Shown in pieces: positions 8,327 through 17,848 of a stretch of 64,000 bases of DNA; the first letter of the stretch is position 1, and each line of letters opens with the position of its first letter. Location: positions 2,914,001-2,978,000 of the forward strand of contig NZ_CP117449.1 in NCBI RefSeq assembly GCF_030687835.1, read 5' to 3'. The position numbers were made by a program, and so were the translations under genes. The notes under the pieces were generated by a model that did not search any database, had not been told where the DNA came from, and was given only the letters and a program-made list of their open reading frames with translations. Source of the stretch: Pseudomonas hefeiensis (GTDB lineage: Bacteria > Pseudomonadota > Gammaproteobacteria > Pseudomonadales > Pseudomonadaceae).

Positions 8327-8488
8327 ATGGCGAATCAACCAGACCCCGAGTCATGCATGTTGCGCCATGAGGTGCAGGGGGACGCGTCAACAGGGGAAGC
8401 CTATGGGCCAGGAAATAAGCTGGGTAATCAGGAGTCCGGGATGCCGATGCTGTTATCCGAGTTACTGAGAAGGCGAATACGACCGTAG
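8327..8488 (+). pseudogene. Probable remnant of a group II intron reverse transcriptase (ltrA) 5' end
   Basis: From an ATG at 8327 the frame reads MANQPDPESCMLRHEVQGD, then ASTGEAYGPGNKLGNQESGM and PMLLSELLRR, and stops at 8486-8488. This resembles the N-terminal leader of group II intron-encoded LtrA proteins (a leader, then an M-L-x-E-x-L-R-R-E-N segment opening the RT0 region). Nothing of the polymerase follows. I recognise it only by pattern memory. The rest of 8198-8597 holds no supported gene. Confidence 0.4.
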
Positions 8489-8548
8489 TACCTGAGAAGC
8501 CATGGAACAAAGGGCCTAGCCCTGTGAAGACGGTTTTTCATCCTGAAG

Positions 8549-8567
8549 GGTGCCCACCAGGGGCACC
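8549..8567. terminator. Possible hairpin between intron remnant and oxidoreductase gene
   Basis: GGTGCCC at 8549-8555 and GGGCACC at 8561-8567 form a 7-bp stem with a 5-base loop, followed on the plus strand by GTTTTC. The T run is short, so termination is weak evidence. It lies just past the 3' end of the quinone oxidoreductase operon. Confidence 0.3.
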
Positions 8568-8597
8568 GTTTTCAGTTCTATCGCAAGACGGCCAGAC

Positions 8598-9599
8598 TCA
8601 AACCAAGTCTTCAGGCTGCAGGGTCAAAATGATTTTTCCGACGTTCGCTGAAGATTCCATCCGGCGATGTGCATCGGCAGCACGTGATAACGGGAACGTG
8701 CTGTCAACGACAGGCTCGAGGCTTGCAGCGCCATCGAAGCGATCAAGCCAATGCTCGCGGAAGCGCCTGATCATGTCGTGCTTCTCCGGCTGCGTGCGGG
8801 ACTTCATGACCGTGCCAATGATTTGCAAGTGACGGTAGAGGATCTGCTCCAGCTCTATAGTTACTTTGCCGCCACCGCCGAGGATGCCAACCTGAATCAG
8901 GCGGCCGCCATGCGCAAGGGACGCGACGTTTCGTGCGAAGTAGGGCTCGCCGACGAAGTCGATGACGACATCGACGCCTCGACCGTTGGTTTTATCGGCA
9001 ATGACTTCGGCGAAGTCCTGTGTCTTGTAGTCAATTGCAACATCTGCCCCCAAGTGCTCGACACGAGACAACTTGCTGCCTTCAGTTGTCGCATACACCG
9101 TGGCGCCTGTGGCGTAAGCCAGTTGCACGGCGGCAGACCCAACGCCTCCAGCAGCCGCGTGAATCAGCACCGAGTCGCTGGCCTTGAGCCGAGCCAGATG
9201 CATCATCGCTTCATGGGCGGTGACGAAGACCTCCGGAATTGCTGCCGCGTGCACATAGTCCAGCTGTGCAGGGATGTGCATGGCCATGCGGTAGTCGATT
9301 CGAGCCAGTTCGGCATAGGCGCCGCCTCCAACAACGCCCATCACTCGATCACCCACCTCAAATCCGCTCACCTCACTGCCTGCTTCGATCACCTCACCGG
9401 CGATCTCCAGCCCGATGATCAGGGAGTCACCGAAATTAGGATGGCCATAGCCACCCGTTCGATGAGTCAGATCCGCACGGTTCACTCCCGCGGCATAGAC
9501 ACGCACTAGCAGGTCGGTAGGCCGCACTTCAGGGTTGGCAGCCTCTGCGAGTTCCAGGACGTCTGCGGCACCAAATTCTCTGATGTTGATGGCTTTCAT
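8598..9599 (-). CDS. Zinc-independent quinone oxidoreductase / MDR-family NAD(P)H dehydrogenase
   Basis: A 333-residue medium-chain dehydrogenase/reductase similar to bacterial quinone oxidoreductase (PIG3/QorA type). The N-terminal GroES-like domain has AAGVNRADLTHRTGGYG. The central Rossmann fold has HAAAGGVGSAAVQLAYATGA (AAxGGVGxxA cofactor motif), followed by HLGADVAIDY and GRGVDVVIDFVG. Zinc ligands of alcohol dehydrogenases are missing. The ATG overlaps the end of the upstream carboxymuconolactone-decarboxylase-like gene by four bases (ATGA), so the two are translationally coupled. Likely third gene of an operon with the aldehyde dehydrogenase at 9946. Confidence 0.88.
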   Translation of the reverse strand: MKAINIREFGAADVLELAEAANPEVRPTDLLVRVYAAGVNRADLTHRTGGYGHPNFGDSLIIGLEIAGEVIEAGSEVSGFEVGDRVMGVVGGGAYAELARIDYRMAMHIPAQLDYVHAAAIPEVFVTAHEAMMHLARLKASDSVLIHAAAGGVGSAAVQLAYATGATVYATTEGSKLSRVEHLGADVAIDYKTQDFAEVIADKTNGRGVDVVIDFVGEPYFARNVASLAHGGRLIQVGILGGGGKVTIELEQILYRHLQIIGTVMKSRTQPEKHDMIRRFREHWLDRFDGAASLEPVVDSTFPLSRAADAHRRMESSANVGKIILTLQPEDLV

Positions 9600-9934
9600 G
9601 CTGGGTTTTTCTCCGATTCGGTAAACGTGGCGTTGGCGATAGCAGACGCGGTAATGGCACCAGGGAAGCCCACGTAGAAAGCCAGGTGAGTGATCGCCGC
9701 GGCAATTTCGTCATGGTTAACGCCATTGCCGACCGCCCGGCGTAAATGAGCGGGCAATTCTTCCGAGTGGCCTCCGGCGATCAATGCGGCCACGGTGATC
9801 AGGCTGCGGTCGCGGGGGGACAATGCCGGATCGCTCCAGATCTGCGGATAAAGCGTCGAGTCGACGAACTGCGACAGCTTCGGAGTGAACGCGCGCGCCG
9901 CTTCGCGGGGACTGCTGAAATTGATCTTGGACAT
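9596..9934 (-). CDS. Carboxymuconolactone decarboxylase-family protein
   Basis: A 112-residue single-domain CMD protein. LSPRDRSLITVAALIAGGHSEELPAHLRRAV and AAAITHLAFYVGFPGA are the typical helices of small CMD/AhpD-like proteins. The AhpD CxxC redox motif is absent (no cysteine), so it is closer to the CMD branch than to a peroxidase partner. It lies 11 bp downstream of the aldehyde dehydrogenase and overlaps the oxidoreductase by four bases. Role in the operon unknown. Confidence 0.85.
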   Translation of the reverse strand: MSKINFSSPREAARAFTPKLSQFVDSTLYPQIWSDPALSPRDRSLITVAALIAGGHSEELPAHLRRAVGNGVNHDEIAAAITHLAFYVGFPGAITASAIANATFTESEKNPA

Positions 9935-9945
9935 GGGAATCCTCC

Positions 9946-11382
9946 TTAAACCTGGCTGATGAATTTGTGGGTCAGATAGTGCTCGATGCCTTCAATGCCG
10001 CCTTCCGAGCCATGACCGCTTTCTTTCATGCCGCCGAACGGAAGCTCGGTGGCGACGATGCGGTATTGGTTGATCCCGATCATTCCGGCCTCCAATCCGT
10101 CAGCAACGTCAATTGCGGTTCGCGCACTGGATGTGAATGCGTACGCTGAGAGCCCGTAGGGCAGGCGGTTCGCTTCTTTCAGTCCATCCGCCAATTCATC
10201 GAACGGCATCAGCACTGCGATGGGGCCAAAGGGTTCTTCGTGCATGACTCGGGCGTTCAGCGGCACATCCGCCAGAACGGTGGGCTGGAAGAAGAAGCCT
10301 TCACGTGACAAGGCTTCGCCACCGACCAATACCCGTGCACCTTTCTCGACGGCATCGGCCACCAGTTCTTCCATCTTTGCCAATTGCCTTGGGTTGGCCA
10401 AGGGACCTACTTGAGTGTCTGGATGCAGGCCATCGCCGATTCTCAGGGCTTTGGTTGCAGCGACAAAGTGATCGACAAATGCTTGATAGGCACCACGCTG
10501 GATCAGAAATCGAGTGGATGAAATGCACACCTGTCCGGTCCCACGAAACCGGTTCGCGACACCTTCGGTTGCAGCCTTTTCAATATCTGCATCTTCGAAT
10601 ACGAGCACGGGGCCGTGCCCACCCAACTCAAGGGTGATGGGCTTAACGCCTTCGGCAGCTCGGGCAGATAGCAGGCGACCGATGGGCACTGAGCCGGTAA
10701 AGGTCACTTTGCGAATGATCGGTGAGGCGATCAGATGGCTGGACACTTGATCCGGTACGCCGAAGACCACCTGCAGCACCCCTTTGGGCAAGCCTGCGTC
10801 GTCGAGCGCACGAGCCAGGGCCAGCGCTGTGGAAGGACTTTCTTCACCTGGTTTGAGGATAACGCTGCACCCGGCGGCCAAGGCTGCCGAGAGCTTGCGG
10901 GCTGGAGTAATGGCCGGGAAGTTCCAGGGTGTGAACGCTGCCACTGGGCCGATGGCCTGGCGTTTGACCAGTTGCAGTACGCCAGGACGGTTGGCCGGTA
11001 CCACGCGGCCATCAATACGCCGGGCGCTCTCGGCGAACCACTCGAAGTATTCCGCCGCACGTGTCACTTCATCCATGCTTTCACCCAGTGGCTTGCCTTC
11101 TTCCAGGGTCATTTGCGCGGCGATGTGCGGGGCTCGTTCAATGATCAGGTCGGCGGCCCGCTTGAGGATTTTTGCGCGTTTGTCAGGTACGGTCTGGCGC
11201 CATTGTTCGAAGCTCAGTCGAGCCACCTCAAGGGCGTTATCAAGGTCACCTGCGGTGGCGAGGGGGACGCGCCCGATAATCCGTCCGGTCGCCGGGTTAA
11301 CGACAGCAGCAGTGTCGCGCCCTTGGTCACTGATCCATTCACCACCGATGAAAAGATAAAGCGGGTCGTAGGGAGTGTTCAT
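9946..11382 (-). CDS. NAD(P)-dependent aldehyde dehydrogenase, succinate-semialdehyde dehydrogenase type
   Basis: A 478-residue ALDH-superfamily enzyme of GabD-like length. FTPWNFPAITPARKLSAALA is the cofactor/substrate region, KPGEESPSTA contains the conserved lysine, ELGGHGP holds the general base Glu region, and RGTGQVCISSTRF holds the catalytic Cys. EEPFGPIA and the C-terminal LPFGGMKESGHGSEGG are also conserved. ALDHs oxidise aldehydes to acids with NAD(P)+. The sequence type is close to succinate-semialdehyde dehydrogenases, but the real substrate cannot be fixed. First gene of a three-gene operon and divergent from a LysR regulator 243 bp away, which probably controls it. Confidence 0.9.
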   Translation of the reverse strand: MNTPYDPLYLFIGGEWISDQGRDTAAVVNPATGRIIGRVPLATAGDLDNALEVARLSFEQWRQTVPDKRAKILKRAADLIIERAPHIAAQMTLEEGKPLGESMDEVTRAAEYFEWFAESARRIDGRVVPANRPGVLQLVKRQAIGPVAAFTPWNFPAITPARKLSAALAAGCSVILKPGEESPSTALALARALDDAGLPKGVLQVVFGVPDQVSSHLIASPIIRKVTFTGSVPIGRLLSARAAEGVKPITLELGGHGPVLVFEDADIEKAATEGVANRFRGTGQVCISSTRFLIQRGAYQAFVDHFVAATKALRIGDGLHPDTQVGPLANPRQLAKMEELVADAVEKGARVLVGGEALSREGFFFQPTVLADVPLNARVMHEEPFGPIAVLMPFDELADGLKEANRLPYGLSAYAFTSSARTAIDVADGLEAGMIGINQYRIVATELPFGGMKESGHGSEGGIEGIEHYLTHKFISQV

Positions 11383-11625
11383 GATGTGGCCTTCATTTGG
11401 TTGTCAGGGTTTGGTATGACGCTCGGCGCCTGAGTGGCTTTGCCGCAGGGCCTGTTGAGGCGGCCTGTGCAACCAAGTCTATGGAAGGCGACACCGTTGA
11501 TTTAGTCGGCCCAGAGGGAATCATTGTTGTCAGCAGAGGTAATATCGAGCCTCGGGACGAGCGTGTAGCATCATGGAAAAATGCGTGTTGTCACGGGTAT
11601 GCGTCAGATCTGAAGGAAGGTCGCA

Positions 11626-12552
11626 ATGGATAAGCTTTCGAACATGTCGGTCTACATAAAGGTTGTCGAGATGGGCAGTTTCACTGCCGTGGCAAATCAT
11701 CTGGACTCCACAGTAGGTAACGTATCGCGTGCTGTTTCTGCACTTGAAAACGTGCTCGATGCGCGTCTATTGCAACGCTCGACCCGGCGCCTGTCGGTCA
11801 CCGATGCGGGGCGGCGGTTCTATGAGCGGTGCAGGAAAATTCTGGCTGATCTTGAGAGTGCGGAAGCCGAAGCAAGCAACGCGGCCTTGCAGCCCAGGGG
11901 AACACTACGTGTGCATTGCGTACCCGGACTGGCCCGGCATCTGGTCACGGGGGCCGTGCTGGAATACCGCAAACATTTTCCGGATGTCACTGTGGATTTA
12001 TTGCTTTCCCAGCGCATGCCTAACCTGCTTGAAGACCAGCTGGATGTCTCAATTCTGATTGCCCGAACGCTGCCTGATTCGGCGTATGTCAGCCAAAAGA
12101 TCGGTGTCAGCCATTGCGTTCTGGTGGCATCACCAGACTACCTGGCTCGACATGCGCCGCCCGTGACGCCGAAAGATCTCGCTGATCACCAGTGTCTGCT
12201 GCTGGGCACCGTGGACTATGTCAGGGATGAATGGCAACTGAAGAGCAAGGCGGGCGACGCGACATTTGTCCCTGCCGGGCCAAGTTTCAGTGTGAACGAT
12301 ATGGATGCGATGGCGGTGGCTATTCGGGAGGGGGCTGGAATTGGGTTGCTGGCCGGGTTTACGGCTGTCGACGATTTGCGCTCCGGGAAGCTGGTGCGGG
12401 TTTTGCCTGACTTCCATACGTATGAGCGCAACGTCTATGCCATCTATAACTCACGACAGTTTGTCGATGCAAAAATCACCCGCTTCATCGACACGTTAAA
12501 GGATAGGGTGGGTCGTCAGCTGGCAGCCACCGCTCAGGAACTCATCCATTGA
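11626..12552 (+). CDS. LysR-family transcriptional regulator
   Basis: A 308-residue LysR-type regulator. The N-terminal winged HTH spans about residues 1-60 (MSVYIKVVEMGSFTAVANHL, then NVSRAVSALENVLDARLLQR and STRRLSVTDAG). An effector-binding domain of periplasmic-binding fold follows (PRGTLRVHCVPGLARHLV..., IREGAGIGLLAGF). It resembles the CrgA/AaeR-like group. It faces away from the aldehyde dehydrogenase operon across a 243-bp gap and likely regulates it in response to a substrate of that pathway (inference). A GAAGGAAGG ribosome site precedes the ATG. Confidence 0.92.
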   Translation: MDKLSNMSVYIKVVEMGSFTAVANHLDSTVGNVSRAVSALENVLDARLLQRSTRRLSVTDAGRRFYERCRKILADLESAEAEASNAALQPRGTLRVHCVPGLARHLVTGAVLEYRKHFPDVTVDLLLSQRMPNLLEDQLDVSILIARTLPDSAYVSQKIGVSHCVLVASPDYLARHAPPVTPKDLADHQCLLLGTVDYVRDEWQLKSKAGDATFVPAGPSFSVNDMDAMAVAIREGAGIGLLAGFTAVDDLRSGKLVRVLPDFHTYERNVYAIYNSRQFVDAKITRFIDTLKDRVGRQLAATAQELIH

Positions 12553-12939
12553 AATACCGCGAGTCATAAGTATTTGCACCTCGACATGACAACTTTCGAG
12601 CAGCTCGCCTAAGCGCAAGGATATGTAGCCCCCCAAAAACCACCACCGGTAGCATCGGCTGGCCAATACCCAATAGTGAATTAAGCTATGAGGGCTGACC
12701 GCTTCCCGGATCAAGTCGCTTTCAGGACACGTTAAGTCGTCTGTGTGCAATCGCCACCCCCCGGGAATGGCAAGCTGTAACGATGCCCCGGACCTGGTGC
12801 GCCTAGACACTTGGCCGGAGAGCGAGAAGAATGGTGACTGGATCAGCCACGCGTCCGTGACGTGGCCCGGCACCGCAGCCAAGACTCCGGACGGCCATCG
12901 CCCATGCGGCGGTGTCGTTCGAGATGCCGAGGTACGTTT
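12553..12939. other. 387-bp gap upstream of the formate dehydrogenase operon, no gene seen
   Basis: I see no supported gene on either strand. It should contain the fds promoter. I looked for a molybdenum-cofactor riboswitch pattern and did not recognise one. Open frames here run antisense through fdsG and carry no family features. Confidence 0.5.
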
Positions 12940-13422
12940 ATGCCTGATGAGACGCTTCACCTGCCTCTGATTCATAGCGTGTTGCAGCGCGAAAAGGACA
13001 CCCCCGGTGCCTTGCTGCCGATTCTCCACGCCATCCAGGAAGGCTGCGGGTACGTTCCCGACGCCGCCGTCCCGGAGATTGCCCATGCCTTGAACCTCAG
13101 CCAGGCTGAAGTGCGCGGCGTAATCAGCTTCTACCACGATTTTCGGACCTCGCCGCCGGCGCGCCATACGCTGCGTCTGTGCCGGGCCGAGTCCTGCCAG
13201 AGCATGGGGGCCGAAGGCCTGGCTGCGCAGTTGCGTGAGCAACTGGCGCTGGATGACCACGGCACCAGTGCCGATGGCAGCATCAGCCTGCGTCCCGTCT
13301 ATTGCCTGGGTGCCTGCGTCTGTTCACCCGCTCTGGAGCTGGACGGTGAGCTGCATGCGCGGTTAACCCCCGAGCGCTTGCGCGAGCTGGTGAAGGGTTG
13401 TATGGAGGAGGGCGCATGCTGA
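12940..13422 (+). CDS. fdsG: NAD-dependent formate dehydrogenase gamma subunit
   Basis: A 160-residue NuoE-like thioredoxin-fold subunit with one [2Fe-2S] cluster. LLPILHAIQEGCGYVPDAAV and VRGVISFYHDFR are family-typical. The cluster cysteines lie in LCRAESCQSMG and CLGACVCSPA. It passes electrons inside the soluble FdsGBA complex that oxidises formate to CO2 and reduces NAD+. Start at ATG 12940 (GAGG upstream) gives the usual length. It overlaps fdsB by seven bases, opening a tightly coupled operon fdsG-B-A-D. Confidence 0.93.
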   Translation: MPDETLHLPLIHSVLQREKDTPGALLPILHAIQEGCGYVPDAAVPEIAHALNLSQAEVRGVISFYHDFRTSPPARHTLRLCRAESCQSMGAEGLAAQLREQLALDDHGTSADGSISLRPVYCLGACVCSPALELDGELHARLTPERLRELVKGCMEEGAC

Positions 13423-14975
13423 AGCTCTGTATCCCCCGTGATTCAGTGGCCCGTGCCGTGGGGGCGGACAAGGTCGCCGCTGCACTGGTGAGTGAGGCTG
13501 AGCGTCGACAACTGCCGCTTGAGCTGCGCCGCACCAGTTCCCGTGGGCTCTACTGGTTGGAGCCGATGCTGGAGCTTGAAACCGCCAATGGTCGGCTGGG
13601 CTTTGGCCCGATCACGCCGCAAGACGTGCCGAGCCTGCTCGATGCCCTGGCGGGAGATCCTGCCAGCCATCCGCTGGCCTTGGGGCCGGTTGAAGAAATC
13701 CCGTATCTCAAAAGCCAGCAGCGTCTGCTGTTTGCGCGTGCCGGCGTCACTCAACCGCTGTCTCTGGACGATTACCGTGCCCAAGGTGGTTTTCTCGGGC
13801 TTGCGCGGGCGATCCAGATGGACGGCGCAGAGGTGGTCGCCAGCGTGCTCGATTCCGGCCTGCGTGGCCGCGGTGGCGCGGCCTTCCCGGCGGGCATCAA
13901 GTGGCGCACCGTTCGCGACGCGGTAGGGGCACAGAAGTACGTGGTGTGTAACGCCGATGAGGGCGACTCCGGCACCTTTGCCGACCGCATGTTGATGGAA
14001 GGCGATCCGTTCCTTTTGATCGAAGGCATGATTATCGCGGGCATCGCCGTCGGCGCGACCATGGGCTACATCTATGTGCGTTCGGAATACCCGGACGCGG
14101 TTGCCACCCTCAACGCCGCGCTGGGCATCGCTCGCGAGGCGGGTTACCTGGGGACGAACGTGGGCGGCAGCGGTCGCGCGTTCGAGCTGGAAGTCCGGGT
14201 GGGCGCCGGGGCCTACATCTGCGGTGAGGAAACCGCCCTGCTGGAATCGCTGGAGGGCAAGCGCGGCACCGTTCGCGCCAAACCGCCATTGCCGGCGCTG
14301 CAAGGTTTGTTCGGGCTGCCGACACTGGTGCACAACGTGCTGACCCTGGCCTCTGTGCCCGTGATCCTGGAGAAGGGCGCGCAGTTTTACCGTGATTTCG
14401 GCATGGGCCGTTCCCTGGGCACGATGCCTTTTCAACTGGCGGGCAACATCCGCCACGGTGGTCTGGTGGAGCGCGCCTTCGGTTTGAGCCTGCGTGAGCT
14501 GGTGGAAGGTTATGGTGGCGGTACCGCCAGCGGTCGGCCACTCAAGGCCGCGCAGGTGGGTGGACCGTTGGGTGCCTGGGTGCCGCCTTCGCAGTTCGAC
14601 ACGCCGTTGGACTACGAGGCATTCGCCGCCATGGGCGCCATGCTCGGCCACGGTGGCGTGGTGGTGGCCGATGACAGCCTGGACATGGCCCAGATGGCCC
14701 GTTTCGCCCTGCAGTTCTGCGCCGAGGAGTCCTGTGGCAAGTGTACGCCGTGCCGGATTGGCTCCACCCGTGGCGTGGAAGTGGTGGACCGCTTGATCGC
14801 CAGCACCGATGCCGCTGCGCGCCAGGAGCAGGCACTGCTGCTGCATGACCTTTGCGACACTATGCAATACGGCTCGCTCTGCGCCCTGGGTGGGATGACT
14901 TCCTTTCCCGTCGGCAGCGCCCTCAAGCATTTTCCCGCCGACTTCGGTCTGGCGACCACGGAGGCCGACCAATGA
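13416..14975 (+). CDS. fdsB: NAD-dependent formate dehydrogenase beta subunit (flavoprotein)
   Basis: A 519-residue NuoF-like subunit. Residues 1-90 form a thioredoxin-like extension as in FdsB proteins. GRGGAAFPAGIKW at 151-163 binds FMN/NADH, GAYICGEETALLESLEGKRG follows, and Cys440, Cys443, Cys446 (ESCGKCTPC) with Cys489 bind a [4Fe-4S] cluster. It carries the NAD+-reducing site of the complex. Start ATG at 13416 lies inside the end of fdsG, and the stop overlaps the fdsA start by four bases. Confidence 0.95.
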   Translation: MLKLCIPRDSVARAVGADKVAAALVSEAERRQLPLELRRTSSRGLYWLEPMLELETANGRLGFGPITPQDVPSLLDALAGDPASHPLALGPVEEIPYLKSQQRLLFARAGVTQPLSLDDYRAQGGFLGLARAIQMDGAEVVASVLDSGLRGRGGAAFPAGIKWRTVRDAVGAQKYVVCNADEGDSGTFADRMLMEGDPFLLIEGMIIAGIAVGATMGYIYVRSEYPDAVATLNAALGIAREAGYLGTNVGGSGRAFELEVRVGAGAYICGEETALLESLEGKRGTVRAKPPLPALQGLFGLPTLVHNVLTLASVPVILEKGAQFYRDFGMGRSLGTMPFQLAGNIRHGGLVERAFGLSLRELVEGYGGGTASGRPLKAAQVGGPLGAWVPPSQFDTPLDYEAFAAMGAMLGHGGVVVADDSLDMAQMARFALQFCAEESCGKCTPCRIGSTRGVEVVDRLIASTDAAARQEQALLLHDLCDTMQYGSLCALGGMTSFPVGSALKHFPADFGLATTEADQ

Positions 14976-17848
14976 TCAATATCTTCGACCCAAGCAGCGA
15001 TATCGACCTTGGCACCCCGGCACGTGAAAGCGATGTGCAGGTCAGCCTGACCATTGATGGCCGCGAAATCAGCGTCGCCTCCGGCACTTCGGTGATGCGC
15101 GCGGCGGCCATGCTCGGCACCACCATTCCAAAACTCTGCGCCACTGACAGCCTGGAAGCCTTCGGCTCCTGCCGCATGTGCCTGGTGGAGATCGACGGTA
15201 TGCGCGGCTACCCGGCGTCCTGCACCACGCCAGTGACGCCAGGCATGGTGGTGCGCACTCAAACGTCCAAACTGGCCGATCTGCGGCGCAACGTGATGGA
15301 AATGTACATTTCCGATCACCCGCTGGACTGCCTGACTTGCGCAGCCAACGGTAATTGCGAATTGCAGACGGTGGCGGGGCAGGTGGGCCTGCGCGAGGTG
15401 CGCTACGGCTACGAAGGCGCCAATCACCTGGCCGAAGCCAAGGACGTCTCCAACCCCTATTTCGAGTATGACCCGAGCAAGTGCATCGTCTGTAACCGGT
15501 GTGTGCGTGCCTGTGAGGAAATCCAGGGCACCTTTGCCCTGACGATCACCGGACGCGGCTTCGATTCCCGCGTAGCGGCGGCCGGCGGTGACAACTTCCT
15601 CGACTCCGAATGCGTCTCCTGCGGCGCCTGCGTCCAGGCCTGCCCGACGGCGACCCTGATCGACAAGAGCGTCGTGGAGATCGGCCAACCGGAGCGCAGT
15701 GTCATCACCACCTGTGCCTATTGCGGTGTGGGCTGCTCCTTCCGCGCCGAAATGAAAGGCGAGCAACTGGTGCGCATGGTCCCGGACAAGAACGGCCAGG
15801 CCAACCATGGCCACTCCTGCGTCAAGGGCCGCTTCGCCTGGGGTTACGCCACCCACCCGGACCGCATCACCACGCCGATGATCCGCAAACACATCAGCGA
15901 CCCGTGGCAGGAAGTCAGCTGGGAAGAGGCGGTCACCTACGCGGCCAGCGAATTGCGCCGCATCCAGCTCAAATACGGGCGCGACTCCATCGGCGGCATC
16001 ACCTCCAGCCGCTGCACCAACGAAGAAACCTATCTGGTGCAGAAACTGGTGCGCACCGCTTTCGGCAACAACAACGTCGACACGTGCGCCAGGGTCTGCC
16101 ATTCGCCCACGGGTTATGGCCTCAAGCAGACCTTGGGCGAATCCGCCGGCACCCAGAATTTCGACTCGGTGATGAAGGCCGACGTGATCCTGGTGATGGG
16201 CGCCAACCCCACCGACGCTCACCCGGTGTTCGGCTCCCAGCTCAAGCGTCGCTTGCGCCAGGGCGCTCGGCTGATCGTCATCGACCCGCGTCGTATCGAT
16301 CTGGTGGACTCCCCCCATGCCCGTGCCGACCTGCACTTGCAACTGCGTCCGGGCACCAACGTGGCCATGCTCAATGCGCTGGCCCATGTGATTGTCACTG
16401 AGGGGTTGGTCAACCAGCCTTTCGTCGAGGAGCGCTGCGAGGCGGCGGATTTCACCCGTTGGCGCGACTTCGTCAGCCAGCCGGAAAACTCGCCCGAAGT
16501 CCTGGGACCGGTGTGTGGCGTGCCCGCCGAGCAGATCCGTGCTGCCGCGCGGCTGTACGCCAGCGTTAACAATGCGGCTATCTACTATGGCCTCGGCGTC
16601 ACCGAACACAGCCAGGGCAGCACCTCGGTGATGGGTATCGCCAACCTGGCCATGGTCACCGGCAACATCGGCCGCGAAGGGGTCGGGGTGAATCCGCTGC
16701 GCGGGCAGAACAATGTCCAGGGCTCCTGCGACATGGGTTCTTTCCCCCACGAGTTGCCGGGCTATCGGCACATTTCCAACGAGACGGTACGCGCCCAGTT
16801 CGAACAGGCCTGGAACGTGACGCTGCAACCCGATCCGGGGTTGCGCATTCCCAATATGTTCGAAGCAGCGCTGGACGGGACCTTCAAGGCGCTGTACTGC
16901 CAGGGCGAGGATATCGCCCAGAGCGACCCGAACACCCAGCACGTGACTGCGGCGCTGTCGGCCATGGAATGCGTGGTGGTGCAGGATATCTTCCTCAACG
17001 AGACGGCCAAGTTCGCCCATGTGTTCCTGCCGGGCAGCTCGTTCCTTGAGAAGGACGGCACCTTCACCAACGCCGAGCGCCGCATCTCCCGGGTGCGCAA
17101 GGTGATGGAACCGCTGGCCGGTAAGGCCGACTGGGAAGCCACCGTGGCCCTGGCCGATGCCTTGGGCTACAAGATGCACTACAGCCATCCTTCGCAGATC
17201 ATGGATGAGATCGCTCGCCTGACGCCGACCTTCAGCCGCGTCAGCTACGCCGAACTGGATCGTCACGGCAGCCTGCAATGGCCGTGCAACGATGCCGCAC
17301 CGGACGGCACGCCGACCATGCACATCGATCAGTTCGTCCGCGGCAAAGGGCGCTTCATGCTCACCGGCTACGTGCCCACCGAGGAGAAGGTCAACGGCCG
17401 CTACCCGCTGCTGCTGACCACCGGACGCATCCTCAGCCAGTACAACGTCGGCGCCCAGACCCGACGCACCGACAACGTGGCCTGGCATGAGGAGGACCGC
17501 CTGGAAATCCACCCGACTGACGCCGAGAATCGCGGCATCGTCGAGGGCGACTGGGTCGGTATCGGCAGTCGCGCCGGGCAGACCGTACTGCGTGCGAAAG
17601 TCACCGAGCGGGTGGCGCCTGGGGTGGTCTACACCACCTTCCACTTCCCTGAGTCGGGCGCCAACGTCATCACCACCGACAACTCCGACTGGGCCACCAA
17701 CTGCCCGGAATACAAAGTGACGGCGGTCGAGATCGTGCGGGTCAGCCAGCCTTCCGAATGGCAGAAGCGTTACCAGGCCTTCAGTGATGAACAGGGGCGT
17801 CTGCTCAGAGAACGTCGCCATGCCGAGAAAGCCGAGGTGCGGCGATGA
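14972..17848 (+). CDS. fdsA: NAD-dependent formate dehydrogenase alpha subunit (molybdopterin)
   Basis: A 958-residue catalytic subunit. The N-terminal [2Fe-2S] ferredoxin domain uses Cys56, Cys67, Cys70 and Cys84. The HxxxC-type cluster is H116, C120, C123 and C129. Two ferredoxin [4Fe-4S] motifs sit at C171/174/177/181 and C214/217/220/224, and the cofactor-proximal cluster at C248/251/255/283. The metal ligand is Cys376 in RVCHSPTGYGL, so this is the cysteine form, not selenocysteine. It oxidises formate to CO2 at a bis-MGD molybdenum (or tungsten) site. Coupled by ATGA overlaps to fdsB and fdsD. All cluster ligands look intact. Confidence 0.96.
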   Translation: MINIFDPSSDIDLGTPARESDVQVSLTIDGREISVASGTSVMRAAAMLGTTIPKLCATDSLEAFGSCRMCLVEIDGMRGYPASCTTPVTPGMVVRTQTSKLADLRRNVMEMYISDHPLDCLTCAANGNCELQTVAGQVGLREVRYGYEGANHLAEAKDVSNPYFEYDPSKCIVCNRCVRACEEIQGTFALTITGRGFDSRVAAAGGDNFLDSECVSCGACVQACPTATLIDKSVVEIGQPERSVITTCAYCGVGCSFRAEMKGEQLVRMVPDKNGQANHGHSCVKGRFAWGYATHPDRITTPMIRKHISDPWQEVSWEEAVTYAASELRRIQLKYGRDSIGGITSSRCTNEETYLVQKLVRTAFGNNNVDTCARVCHSPTGYGLKQTLGESAGTQNFDSVMKADVILVMGANPTDAHPVFGSQLKRRLRQGARLIVIDPRRIDLVDSPHARADLHLQLRPGTNVAMLNALAHVIVTEGLVNQPFVEERCEAADFTRWRDFVSQPENSPEVLGPVCGVPAEQIRAAARLYASVNNAAIYYGLGVTEHSQGSTSVMGIANLAMVTGNIGREGVGVNPLRGQNNVQGSCDMGSFPHELPGYRHISNETVRAQFEQAWNVTLQPDPGLRIPNMFEAALDGTFKALYCQGEDIAQSDPNTQHVTAALSAMECVVVQDIFLNETAKFAHVFLPGSSFLEKDGTFTNAERRISRVRKVMEPLAGKADWEATVALADALGYKMHYSHPSQIMDEIARLTPTFSRVSYAELDRHGSLQWPCNDAAPDGTPTMHIDQFVRGKGRFMLTGYVPTEEKVNGRYPLLLTTGRILSQYNVGAQTRRTDNVAWHEEDRLEIHPTDAENRGIVEGDWVGIGSRAGQTVLRAKVTERVAPGVVYTTFHFPESGANVITTDNSDWATNCPEYKVTAVEIVRVSQPSEWQKRYQAFSDEQGRLLRERRHAEKAEVRR

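Noticed and set aside
12553..12939. Molybdenum-cofactor riboswitch ahead of fdsG
   Set aside because: The conserved GCC and CCUCC...GGAAGG pattern of the Moco motif was not recognisable.
12496..13260. 254-codon minus-strand open frame over lysR end and fdsG
   Set aside because: No domain motifs, overlaps fdsG whose protein is clear, and its start and stop fit no operon.
14612..17821. A 1069-codon open frame antisense to fdsB/fdsA
   Set aside because: It is a shadow of GC-rich coding on the other strand: no family motifs, and fdsA has every cofactor ligand in its frame.
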